Positions 1 through 15,500 of a stretch of DNA of 64,000 bases are shown one piece after another; position 1 is the stretch's first letter; every line of letters begins with the position of its first letter. The notes below the pieces were generated by a model. That model searched no databases and was not told the DNA's origin. It worked only from the letters and a program-made list of their open reading frames with translations. A program made the translations under genes and the position numbers. The DNA is from Litomosoides sigmodontis (Eukaryota > Nematoda > Chromadorea > Rhabditida > Onchocercidae). Where the stretch lies: contig OY718806.1 of the NCBI GenBank assembly GCA_963070105.1, positions 393,001 through 457,000 of the forward strand, read 5' to 3'.

Positions 1-12
1 TTCAAGTTCATA

Positions 13-3000
13 TTATGAAGATGTAGCTACGATGCAAAGATGCCTTGAAGAAATCATTGGATCGAATACGGATAATATATAGGCGGAATAGCCGCGTTCT
101 CTCAAAAAAAATAAACGATCCAGTAAAATAAACATTTCCAATGGAGTCTGCATCATCGTTTGTAGAAGCTGAAAAAACCTACGGTCAAACGAGATGTGGA
201 ACAAGAACAGAAGATTCAAAAAGTTAAAAAAATCTTATTGTAACAATAAGAGCACTCATGCGATCCATTTACCTCTAATATGCTACTGTAATTTCCAAGC
301 CCAAAAGAAACAAATGCATAGATGGATAAAGTGTTCTAATTTTTAAGACTGACAGTAAAGGGTTCAACATATGCAAAATATGGTTCTTGGTTGGCGTAGA
401 TCATCCTGTATAACTGGTCAATTTGTGAAACACCATTTTCGTCCATTCCCAATAGAGATGCCAACTTAACTCCATTATTTTTCATATCTTCGAAATGACA
501 ATTCAACTTGCGAAGTGGAAATTGTGGTAAGTCTAAAGTAAAATACATCATTAAAATTAAAGCGATTTATTCGAAAAATAAACTAGTACTTAAATATATA
601 ATATTCGTCATGCCTGTGCATATCTTTAAAATACTATGGTAAAGTGATATGAAAATTAACAAATTTTATTTAACCTATTGAAATCCATCTATTTGAAGTT
701 ATTAGAAAGCTTATTGAAATTTGACAAACTGCATCGAGTTCCCACCCTCATTTACTAATTAAACATATGGAAAATAAAACTGCATTTAAGTGACAATCGT
801 AGAATATTTGCAAAAACTGAGCTCCACACATTTACCTTGATTGAAATCTTTGTGCTACCTATTTGCGTTTTTTTTTTAGAAAACTTAACTTATAAATGAA
901 GAAATTTAACATTCGAGTGAGCTAAGAAAGCATATGCTACTGCTAAATGAAAATCTTCAATATGAAAATGAAAGCTTAAACTAGAAGAGTTAAAATATTA
1001 CTCTTGTGTTTGTCATACAGGCATTCCAATAATGCCCGAGTAATAAAATTCGTTGTGTGCTTTTTCCGATCATTTTCAGAAGTTGGCCAACTGCAACATT
1101 TTACACGAGAAAAATGGACAAAATAGTATTAAAAACTATACATAATATACAGAAACGATGGGTACCATATATTTTTTTCGACTCACCTGGAAATATATCT
1201 TTGACAAGCCAACCTAAGCGCACTCACTGGCAACACCTCACAGGAAATTGATTGCTTTTTTACTTCGTCACTCATTATCCAGTGAAATACCTTTTTTTCT
1301 AAAAAAGGTACATGAAGTCATTCTTTCCCATATAAAAAAGATTTATCTCAAAGTCATCAGGAAGGAACGTTGGATAGACTCACTTAAATTCGACATTTTG
1401 TGATAACAACATGGAATAGTAAAAATAAGCGGCACTCGATTACGATCTAGCTTGCTGAAGTGACGTAATAGTGTTGGTTGAAGATCGCCACACCCATGTA
1501 TTGAAACTACTGCAGTCCGATCATGCTGAAATAACAATGACTAGAATTTAAAATAACATCTTGAAAAGTTATCATCTCTTAATCACATGCTTTATTCACT
1601 TCAACATCCCAGATACGGTGCTAATTAAACCAACGTAGAACGCAAACGCAAATGCACCTTAGCAGTTGTAAAATTTTTACCAAATTAGAAAATTACATCA
1701 TCAGAAATTAAAGCTAGACGCAGAATTCACACCTCATCTCCTGAAAGAAATTCTAATAGCCTTTGGTCCTCTGAGCCATCACACTTGACTGTCAAGCAAA
1801 TAACTTTCGCGTATGCTGCAATAAGAAATGAAAACAAAAATTGTCTACATCGAAATCTAGCGCATTTCAGGTTAACCATGTTTTAAAATGAATAAAATTA
1901 AACGATAAAATACCATTTCATTACTCACCACAGGATTTTCTCGCACGTTGGCAAAAATTCTCGTTACAATCAATCCCAACAACCTTGCAGTGCTGTGCCA
2001 GTTGAGTGATCAAATGTCCCTAAACATTACTACAGTCAACCTTACATTATGCGGAAAAGAACGTTAGCCTTAAAAATTCAAAAATTGCCAAATGTTAAAT
2101 CAAACTTCGTCGTGAAAATTCTAGCAGATCAGAGAGACTACCCATGCAATCACAAATTAATGTATAAGTTTAAATTAAAATTTAAAATTTACGAGCAACG
2201 CTCTATATGCAGAAGACTTACTACTCCACATCCAACATCTACGATTCGATTAATGCCATAAAGTTTACAGTATACTGTAAGCAAAGCTATGAAATTTTCA
2301 ACTTCATGACGTTTTTTGGGAGTCATAGAAGTATTCGCTTGGACCAATGGTGTTGTTAATCGCGATAAATTATCGGGCAAAACTGCTGCCAAACATGAAT
2401 TGCATATATGTGTAAATATTTCATTGCTGGCAGCATGAAATTCGAGCAAAGTCTCAGGACAATACTGAAATTGAATGAAATACGCCAACTGAGCTAACAC
2501 TTCTACATTTCCATGGAGTCCTTATCCATAACCTGCTTCCAACTCACTGACAAGCGTAGGAATCGAAGTATGTTCCTCGCCTTAGGAGCACCGGATTTCT
2601 GTAATGATGCAAAGGACGGTAATTCTAAACCTATCTATTTCACCATCCGGCTCTTATGTCCCTAATTCGGCTGCAAAATAAAAGAAAGAATAACCAGAAA
2701 AGTTTTCTTGAAAGTATTGCAGCACTCCGTGGCAATACCACTTTGCTATGGATCTAAAATGAAAAGCATGAAACTTCTCACTGTTGTGCTGATAGCCGAA
2801 GGTTGAAACTTACTCATTTGCAGTTCAGAAGAATACTTACACTAAATAAATGTAGAACTCACTCGCGTCGGCTTCTGGAAAGGAAATGAATTGAGTTCTG
2901 CATTGCTTAATTTTTCCAGGTAATTTAGCCACTGAAATAAGCGAAATTTAACATTTAAAAGAGCTGTTAATGTACTTCATGCAATGATGTCACTTGCATT

Positions 3001-3359
3001 TGAAAATTAGTACTAGCTATCCTTATTCCATAGGCAGTATGAGAAAACATCGGGCGAGACAATCAAACTGATCGGAACCGCTTAGTATTCAATGAAAACT
3101 ACCCCTTAATCACCAGCAAGATCTCATTCAAAAGTCTGAATTCTATGCTCAAAACTCCAGTGAAAAATCTGAATTCAGTAGTGATGTCAAAAAAATGTGG
3201 TTTATGGGTAAGGTAAAGTCTTACATTGTGCGGTATCCGTTCCCACAAATTGTTTGATAGAAACTTAATATTTGGGTAGTCGTATAAAAATTTGTGCTTC
3301 AGAATGAAGTCTACAATATGCGACAGTAACTCAGAATCACTCCAACTTTCTTCAATCAT
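13..3359 (-). CDS. METTL25B (RRNAD1)-like methyltransferase-domain protein, 8 exons, 365 aa
   Basis: Seen: exons 3225-3359, 2863-2931, 2222-2464, 1929-2019, 1733-1815, 1384-1525, 354-532 and 13-168 join in frame (1,098 nt) with consensus splice sites. The N-terminal exon has LYDYP and LWERIP blocks. The third exon has MTPKKRHEV followed by IVDVGCG, the SAM-binding motif I, completed across the splice by VGHL. Then come HGCGDLQPTLLRHF, CCYHKMS and the C-terminal LLDRLFFLRERG and FDPMISSRHLCIVATS. This order is the signature of the METTL25/METTL25B family, whose members are putative SAM-dependent methyltransferases of poorly known substrate. The human protein is about 475 aa, so this copy is shorter, mainly after the CCYHK motif. 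The start ATG at 3357-3359 is the first in the exon; an upstream exon cannot be excluded. The stop lies 13 bases from the window edge, so the gene is complete. Confidence 0.9.
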
Positions 3360-4123
3360 CCTTCGATCACATTGCCTCGCTCATTTCAGTTCGTATAAAT
3401 TACTCCGGAATTAGAAAAAAATGGCAAGTAAACAGTTGAGGATTCTTGAATACGGATAAGCTCCTCAAAAATAAAGCCTCACTGTAAGCTACACTGTTGC
3501 ACGTCAAAGTGCATGATGAAACGAAGGAGAAAAAGTCCAAATTCGTCTCAACAAACAGCAAAGTAAATACATTCAATATAAAAAGTACTACAATTTTTAT
3601 TCGTGAAGTTACAAGTTCAGCATTTTCTAGAAATTAATTTCACGGCTTATTCTAAATAAATACCTAAAAGAGGATCAAAAAAGAAATAAATTAGAACATT
3701 CAGTTGATTGGATAATAAGTAATAGTCGATAATGTAAAAACTAACGATTAAAAGAAATATGGTAATTAACGATAACATGGGATTAAAATTGCAGGGAGTC
3801 AAAGAAAATATGAAAATCACAGATTAACACAAAGGAGATAATCAAATGTCTAAAATATCAATAATGAATAAAAATATGAAAAGTTTAATGAAAACGCAGT
3901 AATAGCATACGTCACCATAATACCAGCATTTATATTACTTTAAATGAAAACCAACTGAAAAAGACACTTTACTACAGGAGTCCAGCTTGGTTCGAAAATA
4001 CCATTGAAATAAAAAATAATAATAAGTGATGAATTTACTAGCATTGTAGTAACTTTGAATTGCGTAATTCAGCTACCGGTACAGCAAAATCAACAGTTCC
4101 GTATTTCAGATCATTATGAAAGA
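3360..4123. other. Intergenic region between METTL25B-like and TMEM135-like genes
   Basis: AT-rich sequence of about 760 bp with no open frame or splice-bounded exon that I can support. It holds the 3' end of the TMEM135-like gene and the presumed promoter of the METTL25B-like gene, both on the minus strand. The spacing is longer than the roughly 100-bp gap typical of nematode operons, so I do not infer co-transcription. Confidence 0.5.
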
Positions 4124-7851
<3,728 letters not shown>

Positions 7852-9500
7852 TACTTTCTCCCAATTGTAACACCGCCTCTGTGGTCCTCAAACACTGACA
7901 ATCCTGAGCAGGTTTCAGATGCCGAAAAAAGCTCTGGTACCAATCGACAAATATAGCACAGTGAATGACTGTTCCTCGAATACGTCAACTTTGCACAGCT
8001 ACCTGCACCTCCTAAAACTATACCGAGGCATTATCGCACCCCACTCCCTTTGGGCAAGTGTCTGGTGATGTTGCTGAATGTTCAACACATTCTCCACTAC
8101 CGGGCAACCACCAGTTCTCCCAGATGAACAATCGAAATCCCACGTGGTTACACTTCTTATAACACGCTCAGCTCAGACAAACATCGAAACACGCAACCGG
8201 TTGCGTCCTGAATATGAACCCATTTCAAACAACTCCTGGTGTCTCTCTGCCATTCTCTATTTTTCCCATCCTAGCACGGAGCGCTCCTCGTTGCAAGATG
8301 TCAGCCAGCAGCGCCATTTCACTGTCCATTTCCTTAATCCCACTTCACACATCGGCGTTAGTTCGGAAAAAAGATGTTCCTCTGTTTGCTGTCACTTATC
8401 GGCCGCTTTAAATTCCTTCTGATCACAACTTTATACATATATCAATACTACAGAGGCGAGTGTGGTGACATTTATTTGATCCTAGAAACTCGAAGTGCTC
8501 TTGAAACACTCTTCTTCAAACCACAAAAATTAAAGTTTTGACGCGAAAAGAAGAAGTGATTTTGTGGAAATATTTATTGATCGTGACCTAACTCCACTCT
8601 ATCCCGCTTCAAAATCTAAGCTTACACTTCTAGCTCAGGGTTCTTTTCTAACAACAAAGGGAAAAGTCCACAGCTTACTTAAGTGCTGAAAAAAGTACGT
8701 GTTGAAAGAAGACGATAAACAACATCAGTTTTATTGTAAATAACTCTATTTTTCCATGCGTAATGGTGCACTGTACGACAATAAAGTAATATGCAATGAC
8801 ACATTACTTATTCGTAGAACAAATATTGCAGTGTTATCACTATTATCGTGTAATTGCCGCTGATAATTTCCTTAATAATCGGCCGCTGGCCTGCAAACAT
8901 TCACACTTAGGCTCTTAATGAGCACGGAAAAGGCGAAACCAATGAAATGGGAAATACAATTTGATAAACATGTGATGTTAGAATAGTCAAGAATTCAAAT
9001 AGGAAATTAATTTTATATCTTACAGATTACTGATACTGTAAAATTGTACGGGAAGTGGTTGCTTGATCGATACAGTAAGTGACGATGTCTCATCTGCTAA
9101 ATAATATTATTATTACTTTATTAACTCATTAACGTCACCAATTTCACTTCAAATATGTACTGTGCTGCATCAGTGATGAGTAAAATAACAAACCTGTGGA
9201 TATCGTAGTGATATACCAACACTACGAACATCCCATTTTTTGAAAAATTTAGGTAATAAGAATGACAGTAATTTGATTTGGTAATTTATAACTGTATCAA
9301 GATGTTCAGTCTCCAGTTAGCAGATTCACCTTATACGCTGGCCTTCAGCCTTCAGTCTGATTTATCTCCAGCCACCAAATTGACCTTACATTAACATTTA
9401 AATGAAGGCCATTCTATGAGCAAAAATACAAATCATTATTTAATATTCAAATTCCAATTTTAGCTAAAATTTTAGTAACTCTCATGTTGGTTTTAAAAAA
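7852..9500. other. Intergenic region with a GC-richer patch at about 7,990-8,420
   Basis: About 1.65 kb between the cadherin stop and the TMEM135-like start, both minus strand. The part near 7,990-8,420 is clearly richer in C and G than its surroundings and is open on the plus strand for 114 codons (8078-8422), with another overlapping open frame. Neither frame has recognisable motifs or splice context. It may be the promoter of the TMEM135-like gene or a relic of other origin. The rest is AT-rich with nothing I can name. Confidence 0.4.
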
Positions 9501-12500
9501 TCAAAGGAAAAGGTGACCAAGAGATGCTTTCTTCATATTCAAATAGTTCTTGTATCGGATGATAAAACAAGCGTATATGCAGAATGACAGTAGTATCAAG
9601 ATGCCAACAAGTGAGAAGCCAGCCCAAAATAATGCCGAGCGTGTTACCATGAAGCCAGATGATAATGTACGAGTTGGTTCGACGCATAGCTAAAATACCT
9701 ATACTTTTTTAAAGCTTTGGTGATCGGAAAATTTTTCGAAACGAAAAGCGGCAAACTAACATATTCAAAAATATGAAGTGCATGAACAATAGCTTCATGA
9801 GTTCTTTCAATTAAAAGTACCGGTAAAGTAGCTTCATTCACAACTTCACCTCTATATTGGCTACTTTGAACGCTTGGTAAAGACGTGACAGTGCGCCTTC
9901 TCCATTCAACGTTGCAGAAAGTGTCGAAATGGCATTTTCCTGTTTGAGGATTACTTCGTTACGTAAGGAGTGAAAGCATACCGACGATCTATAACTATTA
10001 GTGGATTGAAAGTGCATACTTCTATCAACCTTTATTAAATTTTTGAGCCAATTTTAAACAATCACAAGAATGAAAATGGTTACTCTTATTTGTCGTACAG
10101 GTGGCATTAATCATTGTATTAATGTACCTTACAGCAGAGACGCTATTTATTATTTCACTATTCTCCACAACCAATTCAAAAGGATATTCTAGGCGAGTCT
10201 AAAAAATGGAAACAACTAAATTTTAAACAACAAACCTGTTTCTACCCGAGGATTCGTAAACATGAAGTGCACCGAGAATTACAGAAATGTTGGACAGTGT
10301 TGACTCCGCTTTCAATGCATTGTGTAGCTGTCTGTAAGAAGGGATGAAGGCGAAATTTTAACCTTCAGGATAGTTTCGGGTGAAACAGGAACAGTGTGTT
10401 TTAAAAAAATAATTTGAAATTTGATTACAACATGTATTGCAGCTACATACTTACTGCTTGAAATCTTCAAGATTGAGCCCTAGAAGATGAGCATTCTGAT
10501 CAAAGACAAATTTTAGGAGCGATTGAGGCTTCACATTATGTACCTTAAAAAGAAAGGAGAATTCTTTAATGTCTTTCAAAAGAACAAGCCTGAACAGAAT
10601 TTGCAATGCAAAATTATGAATCCTGCAGTACGTCAGTCTTTTGAATGATAGCCTGAGCGATATAATTCATAGGAATGTTTGAAGAATTTCACTGACGCCC
10701 TTTTCTATCACTCTTGTTTTAACTGATAAAAGGGTCAGTCTTGAAAAAGTGAAATAGCTCACCTGTTTAACAATATGTGCAATTTGCATGGATTCGGTTG
10801 TTGCTCGTTGTTGAGTAGCAACAATGTCAAACGTAAACACACCTTCCGTGTAGTCAGCAAGCACCGGATCAATTCGAATATCTCCAGATACCGCATCGAC
10901 CGAAAAGTACGGCGCTGATTCAGTGGGTAATTCTTCATTTTCGGCACTGAAGAGATTTAAAACTTGCATGTTTAAATAAAACAGAAAAGAGAAAAAAGAA
11001 GTGATATGTACGGCGTGAATCGCATTGATCCAAGCTGATATGTAATCATTGGTTGGTGAATTTTCAGTCGAGTTACTGGTATAGTTAGTGCTGAATCGAT
11101 CCCTAAAAGATCGAAAGTTGCTTTAGTTGTTATTTACCGATTTCAAAGCCAGTAATCCTAATTTAGAAGACGCAAGAGACTAACTTACCAAATACGCTAA
11201 CAGTATTATTTCCAAAAAGATGCTTCATTTTATTCGCCTGTTCAGCATTATTTGTTCCAGTTCGTACCGTAAATGCAATCATACTGGCATTATTACTATC
11301 GAATGCTATGTCTGCAGTCTCCGACATGTTGAAAGCACTGTAATAATTCAATTTTATGAAACATGGAAATACGAAGTGCTCAAAATACTCTGCAAGCTTT
11401 CTCTGGTGCACAATACCTAAAAGAGGTCGGTAACTTGGGTAAAAATTTTCGTTGGTTGAATAAATGTAGTCAAAAATTCGTGCAGAATTACAAGACTTGC
11501 CTAGCTAGCACGCACAAGTGATATTCATCATATTTGAGGTGGTTAGGATTTATTACGGAAACAATGCCACTTCTTTTGCCAACAGTGAATATACCATCTC
11601 GATTTGAACCTTTAATAGTCATTTTAGTCCACTCTTTCCTTTTCATATTTCACTCATCTAATTCAGTGCATCATTTGTAATTTCATTGCTAAATTCATCT
11701 TTCCCTGTGGCTGCCGTAAGAAGCTTACAACTAGATAACATATAGTAATATGTCGAATTGTGCGGTGCGTCATCTATATCCACTGCCTTCAGTTGTCCAA
11801 CGACCGTATTACCCGGTTGAATTGCAAACACCAAAGGTACTGGCTGAAACTTCATGATCATCAGTGCACGATAGTGCAAAACCAATATAGACAGACCACT
11901 GCATGAGCTTTCGACAGTCGCTTGTAACAAAGTTGGTTCTGACGATAAGCTATTACTGTCTTTCAGTTCTCTTCTGCGTAACGAAATGCAAGTTAGTGAA
12001 TAAGCAAATGGGAACCTTTCGTGCGTGGAATTCAACTTTTGCGCCTTAATAGAGTTTCACTTTTTCATCAGTAACAGAAAACATACACTGTGAATTCCCG
12101 AAAACACTGGCAAATTGTCGTCGACGTCATTGACTTCAATTCGCAATAGACGCGTTGCTTTTCTATCACTTTCTACCGCATTTTCCGCCTTTACTTTCAG
12201 CTAAAATTGACTAACAGTTACAGAGTGAATTTTCTCTTGAAATCGAATCTGGAAGTTCTCATTTCTCTACACAATGAACAGGATTTTATTTAGTAACAAA
12301 CTGGCAAAATTAATTCACTCTGCTCAGACAGATAGATAATGACTTGAAACACTTTTAATGACTTTCAAACAGTTCACCAACTAGTTCGATGAAAGGCGAA
12401 ACTGGTACTTATGTCGTGATCAGGTGCAGATTATGAACGTGTCTCACCGGCGCTCTCAGCAGCAGCGGCTTCAACCCGATTAATCATCATAAAAGAGGAG

Positions 12501-15500
12501 GAAGTCGAAACCAACGGAAGGGAAAGGCTAACGCTCTAACGTCCTTTGAAAGCATTTGAAGCAGGCTGTTCAAAATACTAGAATGTTTCACATTTTGAAA
12601 AGATTCAACACCGACGCATTGGCAGGTCACGTAAAAGAAAGGAAGGATAGAAATATAGAGGCAAAAATTGACCGTAAAATTAACTGAACAACGCTATATT
12701 TATCGTTGGCGACAAAGACTGAAAAAACGGTTAAATTAAAGCAGAGCCACCTCGTTATCTCCATACTGCGCTAATTGTCTACGCGACGAAAAAAAAATGT
12801 TAAAGTGAAAGTTAATTTTGTCTGTTAATAAAACTAACGAGATTCCGAAAGTGTTTACAAGCTCTTATTTCCAGTTGCAGGTTGAAATGAAATGCTTGCA
12901 AACTATTTAAACATGACCATAGTTAACAGCAGCTGAATATTTGCAGAGAACAAAAATGCAATTTAACAATATTTTCAAACTTGTTAAATGTTCCGGCTTT
13001 CAAATTTCAATGAGTTCCATGCTAGTAAATTCAAACAGATTCTACAGAAAGACAAAGGCATAACCTATTTTCATCGGACACTACGTTCAAAAAAAGGTGA
13101 TTGCAGGATATTGATTGACCCAGGGTTGTTTCTAACTGAATAACTTGAAAGCTAATGGAATGGAAGTGTGATGTTCGGGAGGGTCAGGAAATCGCTAATC
13201 GAAAAGAAACATCCTCAATGCTCTCTGTTTGCCTCCAGTGACTATTCCAACTAGGAATAAAACTGTGCGTAACTTTTATTGCAATACAATTTCTGAAAGT
13301 GGACAATAAACAGGAAGGCACCATGTTGCAAGACGCTACGTGCAAATGCAGATAGATTATAACACATTCGAGTTTAAATCATAATTATGTGTGGGTTTGA
13401 TAGCATATATTTCGAAATGACAAAGTAAAATTCAAAACAAAAAGTTCGAAAAAATTAAAGCGCCGATTCGCGAATTCATTCCATTACGTATGAACAACCA
13501 ACCAGTCGTACATATAAACCCGAATGTTATTAGCGAATTGAAATTAAGAAGGAAGAATAAATTACAAGAATACGATAATTTTAAACATTGATAGATTAAA
13601 TGGGAGGATGGGAAATGTTTCTGAATAAACACAAATGTTCAGCACTTATCTAAATCATCCTAATTCGTAAGAACGAAGCAGATGCAAAGAAAAGTAGTGA
13701 AAAAATTATGCTTGATAAGAATTTAATGCTGTGGAAGACAGTTCCAACTATGCTCAAGTCGATGCATTTAATATCCTTACATATCAAACAAAGGTTAAAA
13801 TGACCTATGCAATATGTTTAGAAGTTTTAGATAAATTGAATTGTGAACGACTACTGCCGAAATTTTGTGAACGAGAACGGGGAGTTAGAATTGAAAGGCA
13901 ATTCGTTAAGTGTAGAAAGAAATACTAAGTGCACCTTCCCGATTTATACAGTTCGGACAGAACGTAGGGAAATGCAGTGGAAGACTGCTCTTGGATTGTA
14001 TCCGACTGGGAAAAAAGTTAAACATAAGAGTAAGAATTTATATTAACTCGTGCACGAAAATGACGAAGTGTAATATTGGAATATATTCCTCAGTCACGAC
14101 GTACAATTCTTGAATTCAAACTGTCCACAAACTGGAAGATATGGCAATTAAAAGTCAAACATTCTCGTGGCTACTGCAACTGATTATTGGAAAAGTCGGG
14201 GAAGGTGAAAATAGCATCGCTTATGGTGCAATTTTCAGTGCGACAACATTGACAGCAACCAAACTGCCGACATCAAGTTGGGTCGGATCACGTCCAAAAA
14301 TGAACTGCTCCGGATTTGGCTTTTGCGAATTTGACCGACTGATATCACGCAAATTCCAGTACGGTCTATGCCATACACCTGCGTCTGTATGTTGATACGG
14401 CAACAACGACGTGTAAACACGACGATAAACACCTTAAGTTAGCGAACAAATTGAGGCGAATTTTTACGGCACTTTTTGAACGGATCCAATGGCATAAAGT
14501 TGCTTTAACTATCGAATTCAAAACTGAATGTGGATTCTAAATATTTTTTATTTGGATTCTCTTTGAAAAAGAATTACAACTTTAACCAATATTTAATTTC
14601 CCCATAGCAAATTCTTTAAAACTAAAATCTCTTTGCAATGCTTTAAATAGAAAATTTTCCCTGCTTAATTGCCGTATTTAACTGGCAACATGGACGGGTG
14701 CAGTCTTCATTACCTTGAATTTACCTTGAAAGCAATTTAACCGACAATCACGTGCACAATTTTCCTCTGTTAGAGCTGATATCATCGTTAACGGCAAATG
14801 ATAGTTACCAGTCTTACTTTTCATGTTTAATACACGACGATTGTTTTGCCGAAGTGAATGATGAAGAGCTTCTTTCATTCTAGATTTTAGTCCAATTTCA
14901 TTAGTAACTTCAAAAAAGTTAAACAATAAAATAATTCACTCAAATAACCATTAAAATTACCTTACGCCATGGAAAATTACATACCGTCAAATACTGCTAA
15001 CTTCCTCATTCTTTTGATAAAAGGGAAATATCTTCTTCTGCTTAAGAAGTAACTGAGTACCCAATACCCAAAATATAATGCGATTTTCATACTGCGTAAT
15101 TTACTCTTTCTTATCTTGGTGGCCTATGGTCAGTTTCCACCAATTCCATAATTCCTTGGATATTATTCCATTAAGCGATGCATGTCTAACCTTCAAACCT
15201 TTAGGTTAAGAAGAGAAGAATGAAGTACCTTTTTTCGGAGGCAAAATGACGGTATTTCTCCGGTACAGACCACTGCACCTCACATGCAACTCCCAGAAGA
15301 CCAATCTCTTCATGGAACCACAAACTAAATTCGTTGAGGACATCATCAATTAGATTAACGATGCCGCCCGATGAAAGCTCAAAGATTGTTGTTATGTACT
15401 TAGTTTCAGCAATGCTATCCCGGAGTAGCTTTGACGTACTTATATAATCCGGTACCATAGCTTCCTTATCTTGAAGCTTCAAATCTTTTGCAGTGCCAAC

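Noticed and set aside
2530..2610. Splice-bounded open segment on the minus strand inside the METTL25B-like gene
   Set aside because: Although phase-compatible, including it would insert residues between PTR and YCPETLLEF, where family members are continuous. Left as intron.
8078..8422. 114-aa plus-strand ORF
   Set aside because: No recognisable domain and a competing open frame in the same DNA. Treated as a compositional effect of the GC-richer patch.
9493..12200. A second, separate cadherin gene in 9.5-12.2 kb
   Set aside because: No start exon or preceding half-repeat exists between 12.2 and 14.6 kb. The first exon there begins mid-repeat in exactly the phase and position where the upstream cadherin breaks off.
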